A DNA stretch of 34,790 nt from JBCCQH01 sp039024435 (GCA_039024435.1 JBCCQH010000082.1:1-34790); one strand, 5' to 3'. Positions 25,004 through 33,491 are shown, counted from the stretch's first letter. Numbers and translations: made by a program. Notes: a model not told the origin generated them from the sequence alone.

Positions 25004-27829
25004 ATGAAGCCTTTCATCGGGGAGCTGGCGGATGCACTTCTGGAACGACACGGGGACAATCTGGACGACGTCTGTGTGGTCTTTCCGTCGCGGCGCGCTT
25101 GTGTCTTTTTCAAAGACTATCTGGTCAAGCGCATTGATCGGGCGATGTGGGCTCCGGCCGTTTACGCCATCGAGGATCTGGTCCGGGAACTGCAACCGGT
25201 CATTGTGATCGAGTCGCTTTCGCTGACCTTTGAACTGTACCCGATCTACCGGGAGATCTTCCCCAACGAGCCCTTTGACAAGTTTTATTCCTGGGGCAAA
25301 ATGCTGGTCTCCGATTTTGACGAAATCGACCGCAATCTCGTGGATGCCCAGGCCATCTTCCAAAACCTGTACGAACTCAAGGAAATCGACACCAGCATCG
25401 ATTCCTGGCTGAATGAGGACGGTCAGCCGACCGATTACCAAGTCCGCTATCTAAGGTTTTGGGAATTGCTGGGCGATTTTTACCTCCGTCTGCGGAAAAA
25501 ACTCGAAGCCGGAAACAAAGCCTCGCCGGGACAGGCTATGCGGGCGCTCGCCGAGGAGTACGCCCGCAAAAAACCCAAACTGCCCTGGCAGGAAATCGCC
25601 TTTGCCGGATTCAATGCCCTTTCCCCGGCGGAGGAATTGCTGATCCGCTCGCTGATGGAACACGATTTGGCCACCTGTTATTGGGACCTCGATCATTACT
25701 ACGTGGACGATCCCTTCCAGGAAGCGGGGCGGTTTTTCCGGGACCTGCGGCAACGCTGGGAAAAGGCAGATGTCTCCTTCCGGGGCAATTGGAACTGGAT
25801 CGGGAATGCGCTCCAGGAGCACCCCAAAACGGTGCGCATCACCGGCGTCCCCCAGCGGGTCGGCCAGGCCAAAGTGGCGGGAATTCGGCTGCGGGAACTC
25901 CTGGCCCAGGAACTGCCCCACGAGGAGATTGCGGTGGTCCTGCCGGACGAAAATTTGCTTTTTCCGCTGCTCCACAGCCTGCCTCAAGAGCTGCGCGACG
26001 TAAACGTCACGATGGGCTATCCCTTGCGGCACACTCCGCTGTTCAGCCTCGTGGAAGCCATCATTCAGTTGCACGAAAATGCGGACCGTTTGCGGCCGGC
26101 GAGCGCCCCGATCCGGTACTATTTCCGCGACGTGCAGAACCTCCTGCGCCACCCCTACATTCACGCCCTGGTATTTGACGACAGCCGCAAACTGCTCCAG
26201 GAAATCAGCGCGGACAACCTGGTCTACCTTCGCCCCGATTTCTTCCAAAACAACTACGACGCAGACCATTTTTTCCGGTTCTTGTTCCACCCTTGGGAAA
26301 GCATTCCCCAGGTGATCAACTACTATTTGGACCTCTACCGGAAGCTCAAGGCGGCGTTTGAACGGCCCTCGGAGAACCGGCGCAGTGCCCCTACCATCGA
26401 GGCGGAGTACCTGTACCGCTTCTTCACGATGACCCAGCGGTTGCGGGACCGCTTAGAGGATTACAACCTGAATTTTGACCTGAAGATTTTTCGCCGGCTC
26501 TACAAGGAAGTGATCATCAATGAGAGCATTCCGTTTACTGGGGAGCCCCTGCGCGGCTTGCAGGTCATGGGGATGCTGGAAACCCGCGGCCTGGACTTCC
26601 GGCACCTGATCATTTTGTCGGTCAATGAAGGCATTCTCCCGAGCAAACCGACGGTAAACTCGTTCATTCCCTACAATTTGCGCCAAGCGTTCGGACTGCC
26701 GACCCACGAAGAGAAGGACGCCATCTACGCCTACCATTTCTACCGGTTGTTGCAGCGGGCAGAGAACATTACCCTGATCTACAATACCGAAAACGACACC
26801 TTCGGGAGTGGTGAAAAGAGCCGTTTCATCGCGCAGTTGGAATCAGAACTGCCCCAGCGGAACCAGCAAGCCACCATCACGTCGGAAATGCTGACCTTTC
26901 CCTCCCAAAAAGAGGAACTCGTCCCAATCTCGGTGGAAAAGACACCCGATCTGATCGAAAAGTTGCGGGAATTTGCCACGGAAAAGGGGTTCTCTCCCTC
27001 CACACTGGCGACCTACCTAAACTGTTCACTGCAATTTTATTACCGGCAATTGCTGCGGCTCAAAGAGAAAGAAGAGCCCGAGGAGACCATGGAGCAGCAT
27101 ACCTTCGGGAAGGTGCTCCACAAAGTCATGGAGGACCTGTACCAGGACTGGACGGGCAAAATGGTTAGCGCCACCGACATCGAGGCGATGCACCCCAAAG
27201 TGGATCCCTTCGTGGAGCAAGCCTTCCAAAACATCACCAAAACCGATAATTTCCGCTTTGGGAAAAACAAGCTGCTGCTGGGGGTGATCCGGGACCTCAT
27301 TTTGTTGTTACTGGAACGGGACCGCGAGTCGGCTCCGCTGCGCATTGAGGGACTGGAATTGGAAATTGAAACGGAACTGACCACGATGCGCCAGCCCGAG
27401 GGAATCAAACTCAAGGGTTTTTTGGACCGGGTGGACCAGGTGGGCGGTGAGGTGCGGATCGTCGATTACAAAACCGGCCGGGTGCCACGGAGACTGGAAG
27501 TCAAAGACTTTGAAGAGATCCGGGACGGTACCAAAAAGAAGGAAGTCTTCCAACTGGCCTTCTATGCGTACCTGTATCTGCGCAATGCGGCAAAAGATAC
27601 GGTAGTGCGCTCCGGTATCTATCCGGTGCGCAACCTCAGTCAAGGGCTCAAGTTTCTGAGCATTGGTCCGCAGGCTGAGCACCTGGACCTGATCGCGCTG
27701 GAGGACTTCGAAGCGGAATTGGTAAATATTTTGGATGAGATCTTTGACCCGGCGGTACCGTTTACCCAAACCGATGAACCGACCCGCTGCCGTTACTGCG
27801 CCTATAAGGTGATCTGTGTCCGCAGTTAG
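25004..27829 (+). CDS. AddB-like PD-(D/E)XK nuclease / inactivated SF1 helicase
   Basis: A 941-residue DNA-repair protein like AddB/RexB. The N-terminal part (VVFPSRRACVFFKDYL) corresponds to a helicase-like domain but shows no Walker A GxxGxGKT, consistent with an inactivated helicase. The middle contains GLQVMGMLETRGLDFRHLIILSVNEGILP, typical of the UvrD-like C-terminal domain. The nuclease domain has an N-terminal Cys (about 673, YLNCSLQFYY), GKVLHKVMEDLY, the catalytic GFLDRVD and DYKTGR (about 805-822), and a final C-x2-C-x5-C (C929, C932, C938). The four cysteines fit the AddB-type 4Fe-4S staple. It should work with an AddA helicase-nuclease in double-strand break resection; no addA is in the window. 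It lies 84 bp after the LacI gene. Confidence 0.88.
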   Translation: MKPFIGELADALLERHGDNLDDVCVVFPSRRACVFFKDYLVKRIDRAMWAPAVYAIEDLVRELQPVIVIESLSLTFELYPIYREIFPNEPFDKFYSWGKMLVSDFDEIDRNLVDAQAIFQNLYELKEIDTSIDSWLNEDGQPTDYQVRYLRFWELLGDFYLRLRKKLEAGNKASPGQAMRALAEEYARKKPKLPWQEIAFAGFNALSPAEELLIRSLMEHDLATCYWDLDHYYVDDPFQEAGRFFRDLRQRWEKADVSFRGNWNWIGNALQEHPKTVRITGVPQRVGQAKVAGIRLRELLAQELPHEEIAVVLPDENLLFPLLHSLPQELRDVNVTMGYPLRHTPLFSLVEAIIQLHENADRLRPASAPIRYYFRDVQNLLRHPYIHALVFDDSRKLLQEISADNLVYLRPDFFQNNYDADHFFRFLFHPWESIPQVINYYLDLYRKLKAAFERPSENRRSAPTIEAEYLYRFFTMTQRLRDRLEDYNLNFDLKIFRRLYKEVIINESIPFTGEPLRGLQVMGMLETRGLDFRHLIILSVNEGILPSKPTVNSFIPYNLRQAFGLPTHEEKDAIYAYHFYRLLQRAENITLIYNTENDTFGSGEKSRFIAQLESELPQRNQQATITSEMLTFPSQKEELVPISVEKTPDLIEKLREFATEKGFSPSTLATYLNCSLQFYYRQLLRLKEKEEPEETMEQHTFGKVLHKVMEDLYQDWTGKMVSATDIEAMHPKVDPFVEQAFQNITKTDNFRFGKNKLLLGVIRDLILLLLERDRESAPLRIEGLELEIETELTTMRQPEGIKLKGFLDRVDQVGGEVRIVDYKTGRVPRRLEVKDFEEIRDGTKKKEVFQLAFYAYLYLRNAAKDTVVRSGIYPVRNLSQGLKFLSIGPQAEHLDLIALEDFEAELVNILDEIFDPAVPFTQTDEPTRCRYCAYKVICVRS

Positions 27830-28162
27830 CCAGGCTCCCGTCAAGCATTGCCCTGCGTCCGTACAGGTAGAGAATATTACCATTTGGGAGCAAATCCAAC
27901 GATCCTCTCGCCACTCGCATTATATTCGTAATGCATTATCAAATAATCAGCGGAAAGCCTTATATCTATTTGATTCTCAGGCTACCCGGCACTCGTCGGC
28001 AATGCGATGTATGCTCGGGCACGTGAATTTATTAACTATCCCAGCGAAATCCCCGCGCCGCCAGAAGTTTTGGAGCCTAGGCCAATTCCTACAGCAGCCG
28101 GGGATTTACTTTTGTTTCATTCTTTCCCGAATCCGCCCTAAATTCGGGGAGCGAAAATCATT
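27830..28162. other. 333 bp spacer with small palindromes
   Basis: No gene is supported. It contains an inverted repeat GCATTA-(6)-TAATGC at 27917-27934, possibly part of the end of the AddB-like transcript, and the control region of the WYL gene listed separately. Confidence 0.45.
28107..28148 (+). promoter_or_regulatory. Candidate promoter and operator of the WYL regulator
   Basis: TACTTTTG (28107-28114) matches the Bacteroidota -7 consensus TAnnTTTG, though no -33 TTTG was found 19 bp upstream. Just downstream, CCCGAAT (28126-28132) and ATTCGGG (28142-28148) form an inverted repeat 14 bp before the ATG, a plausible autoregulatory site or leader hairpin. Confidence 0.35.
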
Positions 28163-29080
28163 ATGGCGAAAAACGATTACAAAGGCAAGTTACTGCGCCT
28201 CTTTCGGGAGATAATGCTCCTGGCAAAGTCTCCTCTCGGACTCAGCATCAAAGAGCTCGAAGAAAAACTGGGCGTAACCTACCGCACCATCTACCGCGAC
28301 CTGCAATTGCTGGAACAAGTCGGGTTTTATCCCGAGGAAGTCACCAAGGGAAAGTACGTGATCCGCGGACTCGACCAGGACATCCACCGTTTCGAGAAAA
28401 ATCTGCAATTTACCGCGGAGGAGGCGGGTATTTTGGCCTCGGCCCTCGCCGGGATTCCGGAAACGCATCCGCTGAAAAAGCCCGTCATGGAAAAGATGCT
28501 GGCCTTCTCCGGCATGGAAGACGTCCTCAAGGTGATCGTGAAAACGGACATTTCCCGGAACATGGACATGCTGTCCCAGGCCATCCGTGAACGGCGACAG
28601 GTGACCTTTCACAACTACCATTCGGCGCATTCGCAGAGCATCCGGAATCGCCGGGTAGAGCCCTACGCCTTCTCCGCTGACGGCATCTTTGTGAAGGGGT
28701 TTGAGCACGGCCAAAACGTCAACAAGACCTACAAACTGGAGCGCATCGAGCAGGTTTCTCTACTGGAGGAGGAGTGGAAGTTTGAGCCGTTTCACGAAAA
28801 AGAGACGACGCCGGACATCTTTGGCATCAACGGCGGCGATCCCTGGCAGGTCAAACTCCGGATGAGCATGCGCGCCGCCCGTCTGATGAAGGAGGAATAT
28901 CCCCTGGCCGCGCCGCACATCATCAAGGAGGACTTTAAGTACTACCTGTTTGAAGGCACCTGCAACAGCTTCATCGCGATCGGGCGGTTTATCCTGGGCC
29001 TGATCGACGAAATTGAAATTCTGGATCCGCCGGAACTGAAGGATTATTTGCGGGAAAAGATTGCGGCGGCGGAGATCTAA
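28163..29080 (+). CDS. WYL-domain transcriptional regulator
   Basis: A 305-residue regulator with a DeoR-type winged helix-turn-helix at the N-terminus (IKELEEKLGVTYRTIYRDLQLLE, about 28-50) and a WYL domain (about 135-215: VTFHNYHS, RRVEPYAF, then KTYKLERIEQV), ending in a WCX-like extension. WYL domains sense small ligands or nucleic acids and often control DNA-damage, defence or metabolic genes. It stands alone, 333 bp after the AddB-like gene. Its TAA stop codon abuts MITE copy 2 and is repeated at the far side of that element, so the insertion hit the stop codon without altering the protein. Confidence 0.9.
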   Translation: MAKNDYKGKLLRLFREIMLLAKSPLGLSIKELEEKLGVTYRTIYRDLQLLEQVGFYPEEVTKGKYVIRGLDQDIHRFEKNLQFTAEEAGILASALAGIPETHPLKKPVMEKMLAFSGMEDVLKVIVKTDISRNMDMLSQAIRERRQVTFHNYHSAHSQSIRNRRVEPYAFSADGIFVKGFEHGQNVNKTYKLERIEQVSLLEEEWKFEPFHEKETTPDIFGINGGDPWQVKLRMSMRAARLMKEEYPLAAPHIIKEDFKYYLFEGTCNSFIAIGRFILGLIDEIEILDPPELKDYLREKIAAAEI

Positions 29081-29242
29081 GAGGCGGTTTAAATTAAATT
29101 CTGCGATTTTGCTATGGCATCTTTTTCTGCCCCTCTTCCGCTATTTTCTCGCCCATAGCTTGGGCCATGGACTCCAAAATGAGCTTGGATGGACAAAAAA
29201 ATCTGCGATCGCAAATTTCACCAACCAATTTTAAACCGCCTC
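29081..29242 (+). repeat. MITE-like repeat, copy 2 (complete)
   Basis: The best-preserved copy, 162 bp, with a perfect 13 bp terminal inverted repeat GAGGCGGTTTAAA ... TTTAAACCGCCTC. TAA stands immediately outside both ends (29078-29080 and 29243-29245), consistent with a 3 bp target duplication. An internal hairpin CCATAGC-TTGG-GCCATGG lies at 29153-29170 with one mismatch. It is non-coding and lies between the converging WYL and M23 genes. Confidence 0.85.
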
Positions 29243-29247
29243 TAAGT

Positions 29248-29264
29248 GAAGTTTTAGGCTCCCG
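29248..29264 (+). repeat. 17 bp repeat, inverted copy at 31346-31362
   Basis: GAAGTTTTAGGCTCCCG here recurs exactly as its reverse complement at 31346-31362. The two copies flank the divergent M23 and PG-binding gene pair, one next to each gene's 3' end. Confidence 0.6.
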
Positions 29265-29278
29265 CGCGCGCCATCCGC

Positions 29279-29947
29279 TCAATCGAACACCAACAGTCCC
29301 GGATCGGGACAATTGCCCATGTAGTACGGCAAGTCGGCTTCCCGGCACACGCCCGGATAGTCACCCACCCAAGTCTGCAGGTCAAATACGATCTGAAAAT
29401 GCAGGTGCGGCGGCCAACCGCCGTTTTCTTGGTCATTGCCCAGCGCAGCGATGCGCTGTCCTAGCTGCAGGGGCAGCCCCGCTTCCAAGCCTTCCAGCGA
29501 TGCCCGAGACAGGTGTCCGTACAGGGTGTGGAAGCGCAGACCCTCGAATTCGTGCTTCAGGATGATGGTCGGACCGTAGTTGCTGAATCCCGAATTGTCC
29601 GCGAAAGAATGCACCTTGCCCGCAATCGGGGCAAACACTTCCGTGCCTTCCGCCGCCCAAAAATCAATGCCCAGGTGCTGATCCCGCGCTTGCTCGCCTT
29701 TCCCAAAATGCGCGCTTTGCGCGTAGCTGGCCCGCTTTTCCAGGTAACCGCCCCACAGAATCGGAGAACGGTGTTGCAGGTATTGCTTGCCGATGAAGCG
29801 CCACAGTTCCGCCCGATCCGCCAATTGGGGACCGCCCTCGGGGTTGTGAATGGACAGGTCGATGTAGGGCCGGTTTTTCCCCCGCAGGGGAATGGACAGC
29901 AATTCCGCCGCCCCTTGGGACAAACGCCTCAGCAATGCGTGCAACAT
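29279..29947 (-). CDS. Peptidase M23 family (LytM) peptidoglycan hydrolase
   Basis: A 222-residue LytM-type metalloendopeptidase domain. Zinc ligands are visible: H91 and D95 in HLGIDFW and the HLHF motif (181-184); YGHLS (143-147) supplies a catalytic histidine. GNDQENGGWPPHLHFQ and the C-terminal YPGVC ... NCPDPGLLV are typical of a Bacteroidota subfamily. M23 enzymes cut the peptide cross-links of peptidoglycan. No signal peptide is seen from the chosen ATG (29947); an in-frame ATG at 30100 would add ~50 residues, also without a signal peptide. It therefore either stays cytoplasmic, is exported by another route, or has a misjudged start. It diverges from the PG-binding gene, 253 bp away. 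Confidence 0.85.
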   Translation of the reverse strand: MLHALLRRLSQGAAELLSIPLRGKNRPYIDLSIHNPEGGPQLADRAELWRFIGKQYLQHRSPILWGGYLEKRASYAQSAHFGKGEQARDQHLGIDFWAAEGTEVFAPIAGKVHSFADNSGFSNYGPTIILKHEFEGLRFHTLYGHLSRASLEGLEAGLPLQLGQRIAALGNDQENGGWPPHLHFQIVFDLQTWVGDYPGVCREADLPYYMGNCPDPGLLVFD

Positions 29948-30200
29948 ACCCACGAAAATAGGGGATTTCCCACTGGATTCGGAAAACCCTCGGCAATGGA
30001 GCGGATTTTTTACAACGGCGTGGAGAAAGCATTGGAATATATTCAAGTCACTTTTTATGTATTTTTTGTACCAATCCTGATTTTTTGACTTTTGATCCAT
30101 ACTGAAAAAATTGAGCTGAGTCACATTTTTAATAAAAAAACCTTTTCTGGTACCTGTACTTGCCCTAGCTTGCAGACAAACCAACCAATTCATTTGCCTC

Positions 30201-31301
30201 ATGGAAAGAATATGTCCTTTGCTGGCCAACAACGAATGCGCTCCCGAAGTCGACGCACAACAAACCAGCGGAAAAAGCATGGCTCCGCCCAACAACCAAC
30301 TCACCGCGGGTCCGCAAAACACCAACATCGGCCAGGCCGGAAAAAAGCCCAATCTCAAATCGCCGCGCCTCGATAGTGCGCCCGAATTGGAGAAAGTGGC
30401 CAGTGGCGCCCGCACCATCAAAATGGGCGACAAGGGCCGCGGCCCCCTCCTCATCAACCAATGCCTCTACGACCTGGGCTACAACATGACTTACTTTGGG
30501 GTCATCGACGAGTTCACCTCCGAAACCATGGTTCGCCTCAAGGAATACCAAAAAGACAAAGGGGTACCGGTCACGGGCATCCTCGATCAGGCCACCGTCA
30601 AAACCCTGGACCAGCGTTTCAAAAAGGTCAAGCTTTCCCCCAAAATGCTGAACAAATCCTGGAGCCCCAAGCACGTCAAAAGCATCCTCGAACCCTGGAG
30701 TCCCAAAACCATCCAAACGCTGCAATCGGGGGTCAACCTCTACTCCGTCGACGAAATCTACTTCGAAGATGAAGTCTGGACCGGCAGCGGTTGGGTCAAG
30801 GAAAAGTTCAATGCGGGCGGTGGCTTCGATACCCGTTCCAATACCATCACCTTCTTCAATGACACCAACGAAGAAGTCGCTTCCACCCTGTACCACGAAG
30901 TCCTGCACAAGAACAAGCCGCGCAAAGGCCAGGCGAACACCATGGAGCGGGAAACCTACGCCTACCAAGCGGGGGAAGAATTCAACATTGGGATGGGGCT
31001 GGACGGACACCCCAGCATCCGCGGCAAAAACCCGAACGGGGACGAAGTTGCCGACAAAGCCAAGGTTCAGGCTTACATCAAGAAAAACTATCCCGGTGCC
31101 GATACCTCCGCCCCCACCACCACCGAGGCCAGCAGCCCCTCCGATGAGGTCATCGGCAAAGGTTCCAAAGACGGTACAGTGCGGGTGAGGAAAGGCGGGC
31201 GCCTGAAGATCATCGAACGGCCCGCGGGCAAGGGAGAGCGCATCGTCGGTCCCAAAGTGGAGAAGAACAAGAAAAAGATCAATCCCAAGGTCTGGAAGTA
31301 G
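30201..31301 (+). CDS. Peptidoglycan-binding protein with HExxH metalloprotease-like domain
   Basis: A 366-residue protein with three parts. Residues 1-70 are low-complexity (Pro/Asn/Gln/Lys-rich) with no signal peptide. Residues about 74-140 form a PG_binding_1 domain (GPLLINQCLYDLGY ... VVRLKEYQ-like core ... TGILDQATVKTLD). The next region holds HEVLH (232-236), a zincin HExxH motif, followed by ERETYAYQAGEEF, where a glutamate could be the third zinc ligand. The C-terminus (about 320-366) is very basic. The mix suggests a cargo or effector delivered by a contractile or other leaderless system, or a wall-associated protease; neither can be proved here. It is divergent from a peptidase M23 gene, also leaderless. 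Confidence 0.7.
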   Translation: MERICPLLANNECAPEVDAQQTSGKSMAPPNNQLTAGPQNTNIGQAGKKPNLKSPRLDSAPELEKVASGARTIKMGDKGRGPLLINQCLYDLGYNMTYFGVIDEFTSETMVRLKEYQKDKGVPVTGILDQATVKTLDQRFKKVKLSPKMLNKSWSPKHVKSILEPWSPKTIQTLQSGVNLYSVDEIYFEDEVWTGSGWVKEKFNAGGGFDTRSNTITFFNDTNEEVASTLYHEVLHKNKPRKGQANTMERETYAYQAGEEFNIGMGLDGHPSIRGKNPNGDEVADKAKVQAYIKKNYPGADTSAPTTTEASSPSDEVIGKGSKDGTVRVRKGGRLKIIERPAGKGERIVGPKVEKNKKKINPKVWK

Positions 31302-31313
31302 GAATTTGCTTGG

Positions 31314-31380
31314 TTCTACTTTGTCCGATTCAAAAAATCTGAGCTCGGGAGCCTAAAACTTCAAGCTTGACAAAGTAGAA
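31314..31380. terminator. Inverted repeat between converging genes, possible bidirectional terminator
   Basis: TTCTACTTTGTC (31314-31325) and GACAAAGTAGAA (31369-31380) are perfect inverted arms around a 43 bp interior, and the match continues imperfectly into the last codons of dinB. The interior holds the 17 bp repeat found at 29248-29264. It may end both the PG-binding and dinB transcripts, or be a very short mobile-element remnant. Confidence 0.45.
31346..31362 (-). repeat. 17 bp repeat, inverted copy of 29248-29264
   Basis: Exact reverse complement of 29248-29264, located inside the inverted repeat between the PG-binding gene and dinB. See the partner entry. Confidence 0.6.
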
Positions 31381-32469
31381 TCAAAGCGGCAACTGCAACT
31401 GGTCCCCCGCATCGGGTTCGCCGTAGGCATCGTCGCCTTCGTCTTCATCGAAATTGGACTCGCCCACGCCCAGGAGACGAATCATCCGGTCACCCGCCTC
31501 CGTCTTGCGGAGCAGTTCCTTGGCGGTACGGGCCACAGTTGCGCGATCAGTCACGGGATAGCTGAAAGACTTGCTGCGGGTAATGATCTGAAAGTCCGCG
31601 TACTTGACCTTGAGGGTCACGGTTCGGCCGTAGAGCTCCTTTTTTCCCAAGCGCTCCATCAAGATCCCGCTCAGGCGATCAATGTGGCTGTCCAACAACC
31701 GCAGGTCGTCGATGTCTTCCGCAAAGGTGTCTTCGACACTGGCGGATTTGCGGGGGCGATTGGGGACCACGGCGCGGGTGTCATCGCCATTGGCAATGCG
31801 GAAATAGAAGCGCCCCATCTTCCCAAAGTGCCGCTCCAAAAAAGGCAGCCCCGCCTCCCGGAGGTCGACGCCGTGGTACAGCCCTAGTTTTTCCATCTTG
31901 GCGGCGGTCTTGTCCCCGATCCCGTGGAACTTCGACACCTTCAATTCGTCGATGAACCACTGCCCATTTTCGGGGGGGATGAAATTCAGGCCGTTGGGCT
32001 TCTTGTAGCCGGAAGCCATCTTCGCGAGGAACTTGTTGTAAGACACCCCCGCGGTAGCGGTCAGTTCAGTCCGTTCACGGATCAGGTCCTTGATGCGCCG
32101 CGCGGCGAGCAACGCCGAGCGCAGCCCCGGCTTGTTTTCGGTCACATCGAGGTAGGCCTCGTCCAGCGACAGCGGTTCCACGAGGTCGGTCCAGGCAAAA
32201 AACACCTCACGGATCCGCTCCGAAGCCTCCTTGTAGGCCTCAAACCGGGGCCGGACAAAGATGATGTTTGGGCAGCGCTGAATCGCAATCTTGGAAGACT
32301 GAGCGGAATGCACCCCGTACTTGCGGGCTTCGTAGCTCGCGGTCATGACTACGCCCCGCCCGCTGGGACTGCCCCCAACCGCCACGGGACGTCCCCGCAG
32401 TTCGGGATTGTCCCGCTGCTCCACGGAGGCGTAGAAGGCGTCCATGTCGATATGGATGATCTTGCGCAT
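31381..32469 (-). CDS. dinB: DNA polymerase IV (Y-family)
   Basis: A 362-residue translesion polymerase, full length for DinB. Catalytic acidic residues are D8 (IDMDAFYASVE) and D103-E104 (SLDEAYLDV); the steric-gate residue is Y13. GRGVVMTASYEARKYGV, TAGVSYNKFLAKMAS (palm) and the thumb helix-hairpin (KFHGIGDKTAAKME) follow, then the little-finger domain. The last residues QLQLPL form a sliding-clamp binding motif. It copies damaged DNA with low fidelity. It diverges from the lipoprotein gene across a 71 bp gap; no LexA box was recognised there. Confidence 0.96.
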   Translation of the reverse strand: MRKIIHIDMDAFYASVEQRDNPELRGRPVAVGGSPSGRGVVMTASYEARKYGVHSAQSSKIAIQRCPNIIFVRPRFEAYKEASERIREVFFAWTDLVEPLSLDEAYLDVTENKPGLRSALLAARRIKDLIRERTELTATAGVSYNKFLAKMASGYKKPNGLNFIPPENGQWFIDELKVSKFHGIGDKTAAKMEKLGLYHGVDLREAGLPFLERHFGKMGRFYFRIANGDDTRAVVPNRPRKSASVEDTFAEDIDDLRLLDSHIDRLSGILMERLGKKELYGRTVTLKVKYADFQIITRSKSFSYPVTDRATVARTAKELLRKTEAGDRMIRLLGVGESNFDEDEGDDAYGEPDAGDQLQLPL

Positions 32470-32540
32470 GGCTTGGTTCCAAAGCGAATATACAGCATGC
32501 GCACGTACAAGTATTCCACTTCATTTTATATCTTCACGAC

Positions 32541-33422
32541 ATGAAAACAACCAACTGCTTACTCCTGTATTGTCTGGTGACGGTCCTGGTCCTGGGGGCC
32601 TGTGCCTCCGAGGAAGAGCGCCGCATGGGGCGCATGATCGACAGCCTGGACAGCGCCTGGGCGATCCACGGCGATGCCATCACCCGTTTCTTCAATTCGG
32701 TGGACCAGATGAAGGCTTCCGTGAAGCCGGTCAAGGTCTACGGTCCGGGAGAGGAAAGCCAGCTTTCGGAGGATGCGGCAGCGGTATGGGCAAAACTGGG
32801 ACCGCGGACATTTGGCGGCTTGGCGGCTGGCTCTGAAGGGAAATTGCAGACGCGTTCCCCCCTCGTCCTGGGCACGAATGCCTACTCGATCCGCTACGAC
32901 GCCGCGCAATGGGAAAAAGGACCGATCTGGTTTTTCCGCGAATGGTACGGGATGATCCCTGCATTGCACCTGGAACATATCTACGACCATCTCAAAACGG
33001 AGAAGTGGTCCGAAGTCTTCTACGGCGATGACGGCCGGGCAATCGACGGCGACGACGCCGATGCCTTCCTGCGCAAGGGCCTGAAAATGATGGAGCATTT
33101 GCCTACGGTCCAATACCTGGTTGTGATTCAGCCCGTCCTCATCCTGCCCGCGGAAGTGGCTGGGGGTCAGTTCGAAGGCGGTGCTGCCTTGGGGCAGGTG
33201 AAGTTTTGGGACGTTGCAAAAAGCGCATTTGCTGGCCAGGCGTGGGTCAAAGCGGTCAACTCTTACTCGGTTTTCACCACGGTGTTCGAGGGTGAGTCCA
33301 AGGACGATGCCCTGCGCGATGAACTGCCCAAGGATCTGATGAAGAACCTCCACGTAGAGGTTAAGGAAAAGATCCAGGACGTGGTCGAAGGCGGAAAGGC
33401 GGAGTATTTGAACTGGGATTGA
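32541..33422 (+). CDS. Hypothetical lipoprotein
   Basis: A 293-residue protein with a lipoprotein signal peptide (MKTTNCLLLYCLVTVLVLGAC, lipobox LGAC, lipidated C21). The mature part is acidic and soluble-looking, with no motif I recognise; aromatic segments such as IWFFREWYGMIPALHLEH and YLVVIQPVLILP suggest a globular mixed alpha/beta domain. It is probably anchored to a membrane facing the periplasm or surface. It is alone in its direction, diverging from dinB and converging on the SGNH-like gene. A GC hairpin (33473-33487) lies after it. Confidence 0.75.
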   Translation: MKTTNCLLLYCLVTVLVLGACASEEERRMGRMIDSLDSAWAIHGDAITRFFNSVDQMKASVKPVKVYGPGEESQLSEDAAAVWAKLGPRTFGGLAAGSEGKLQTRSPLVLGTNAYSIRYDAAQWEKGPIWFFREWYGMIPALHLEHIYDHLKTEKWSEVFYGDDGRAIDGDDADAFLRKGLKMMEHLPTVQYLVVIQPVLILPAEVAGGQFEGGAALGQVKFWDVAKSAFAGQAWVKAVNSYSVFTTVFEGESKDDALRDELPKDLMKNLHVEVKEKIQDVVEGGKAEYLNWD

Positions 33423-33472
33423 TCAACCTTTGCGGGGAAAGGGCAACTGCTCCCTGGCGCTACCGTCAAACC

Positions 33473-33487
33473 GCCCGCCAAGCGGGC
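33473..33487. terminator. GC-rich hairpin between converging genes
   Basis: GCCCGC-CAA-GCGGGC, between the lipoprotein stop (33422) and the end of the SGNH-like gene (33492). No T-run follows on the plus strand and only GGTTTG on the minus strand, so it is a weak terminator candidate at best. Confidence 0.4.
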
Positions 33488-33491
33488 TCGC

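Noticed and set aside
29948..30457. Long N-terminal extension of the M23 frame to 30457
   Set aside because: It runs antisense through the start of the PG-binding gene and shows no family similarity before residue 1 of the chosen start.
32470..32540. LexA-type operator between dinB and the lipoprotein gene
   Set aside because: No recognisable LexA-type inverted repeat; only short TGCGCA-type palindromes that are common by chance.
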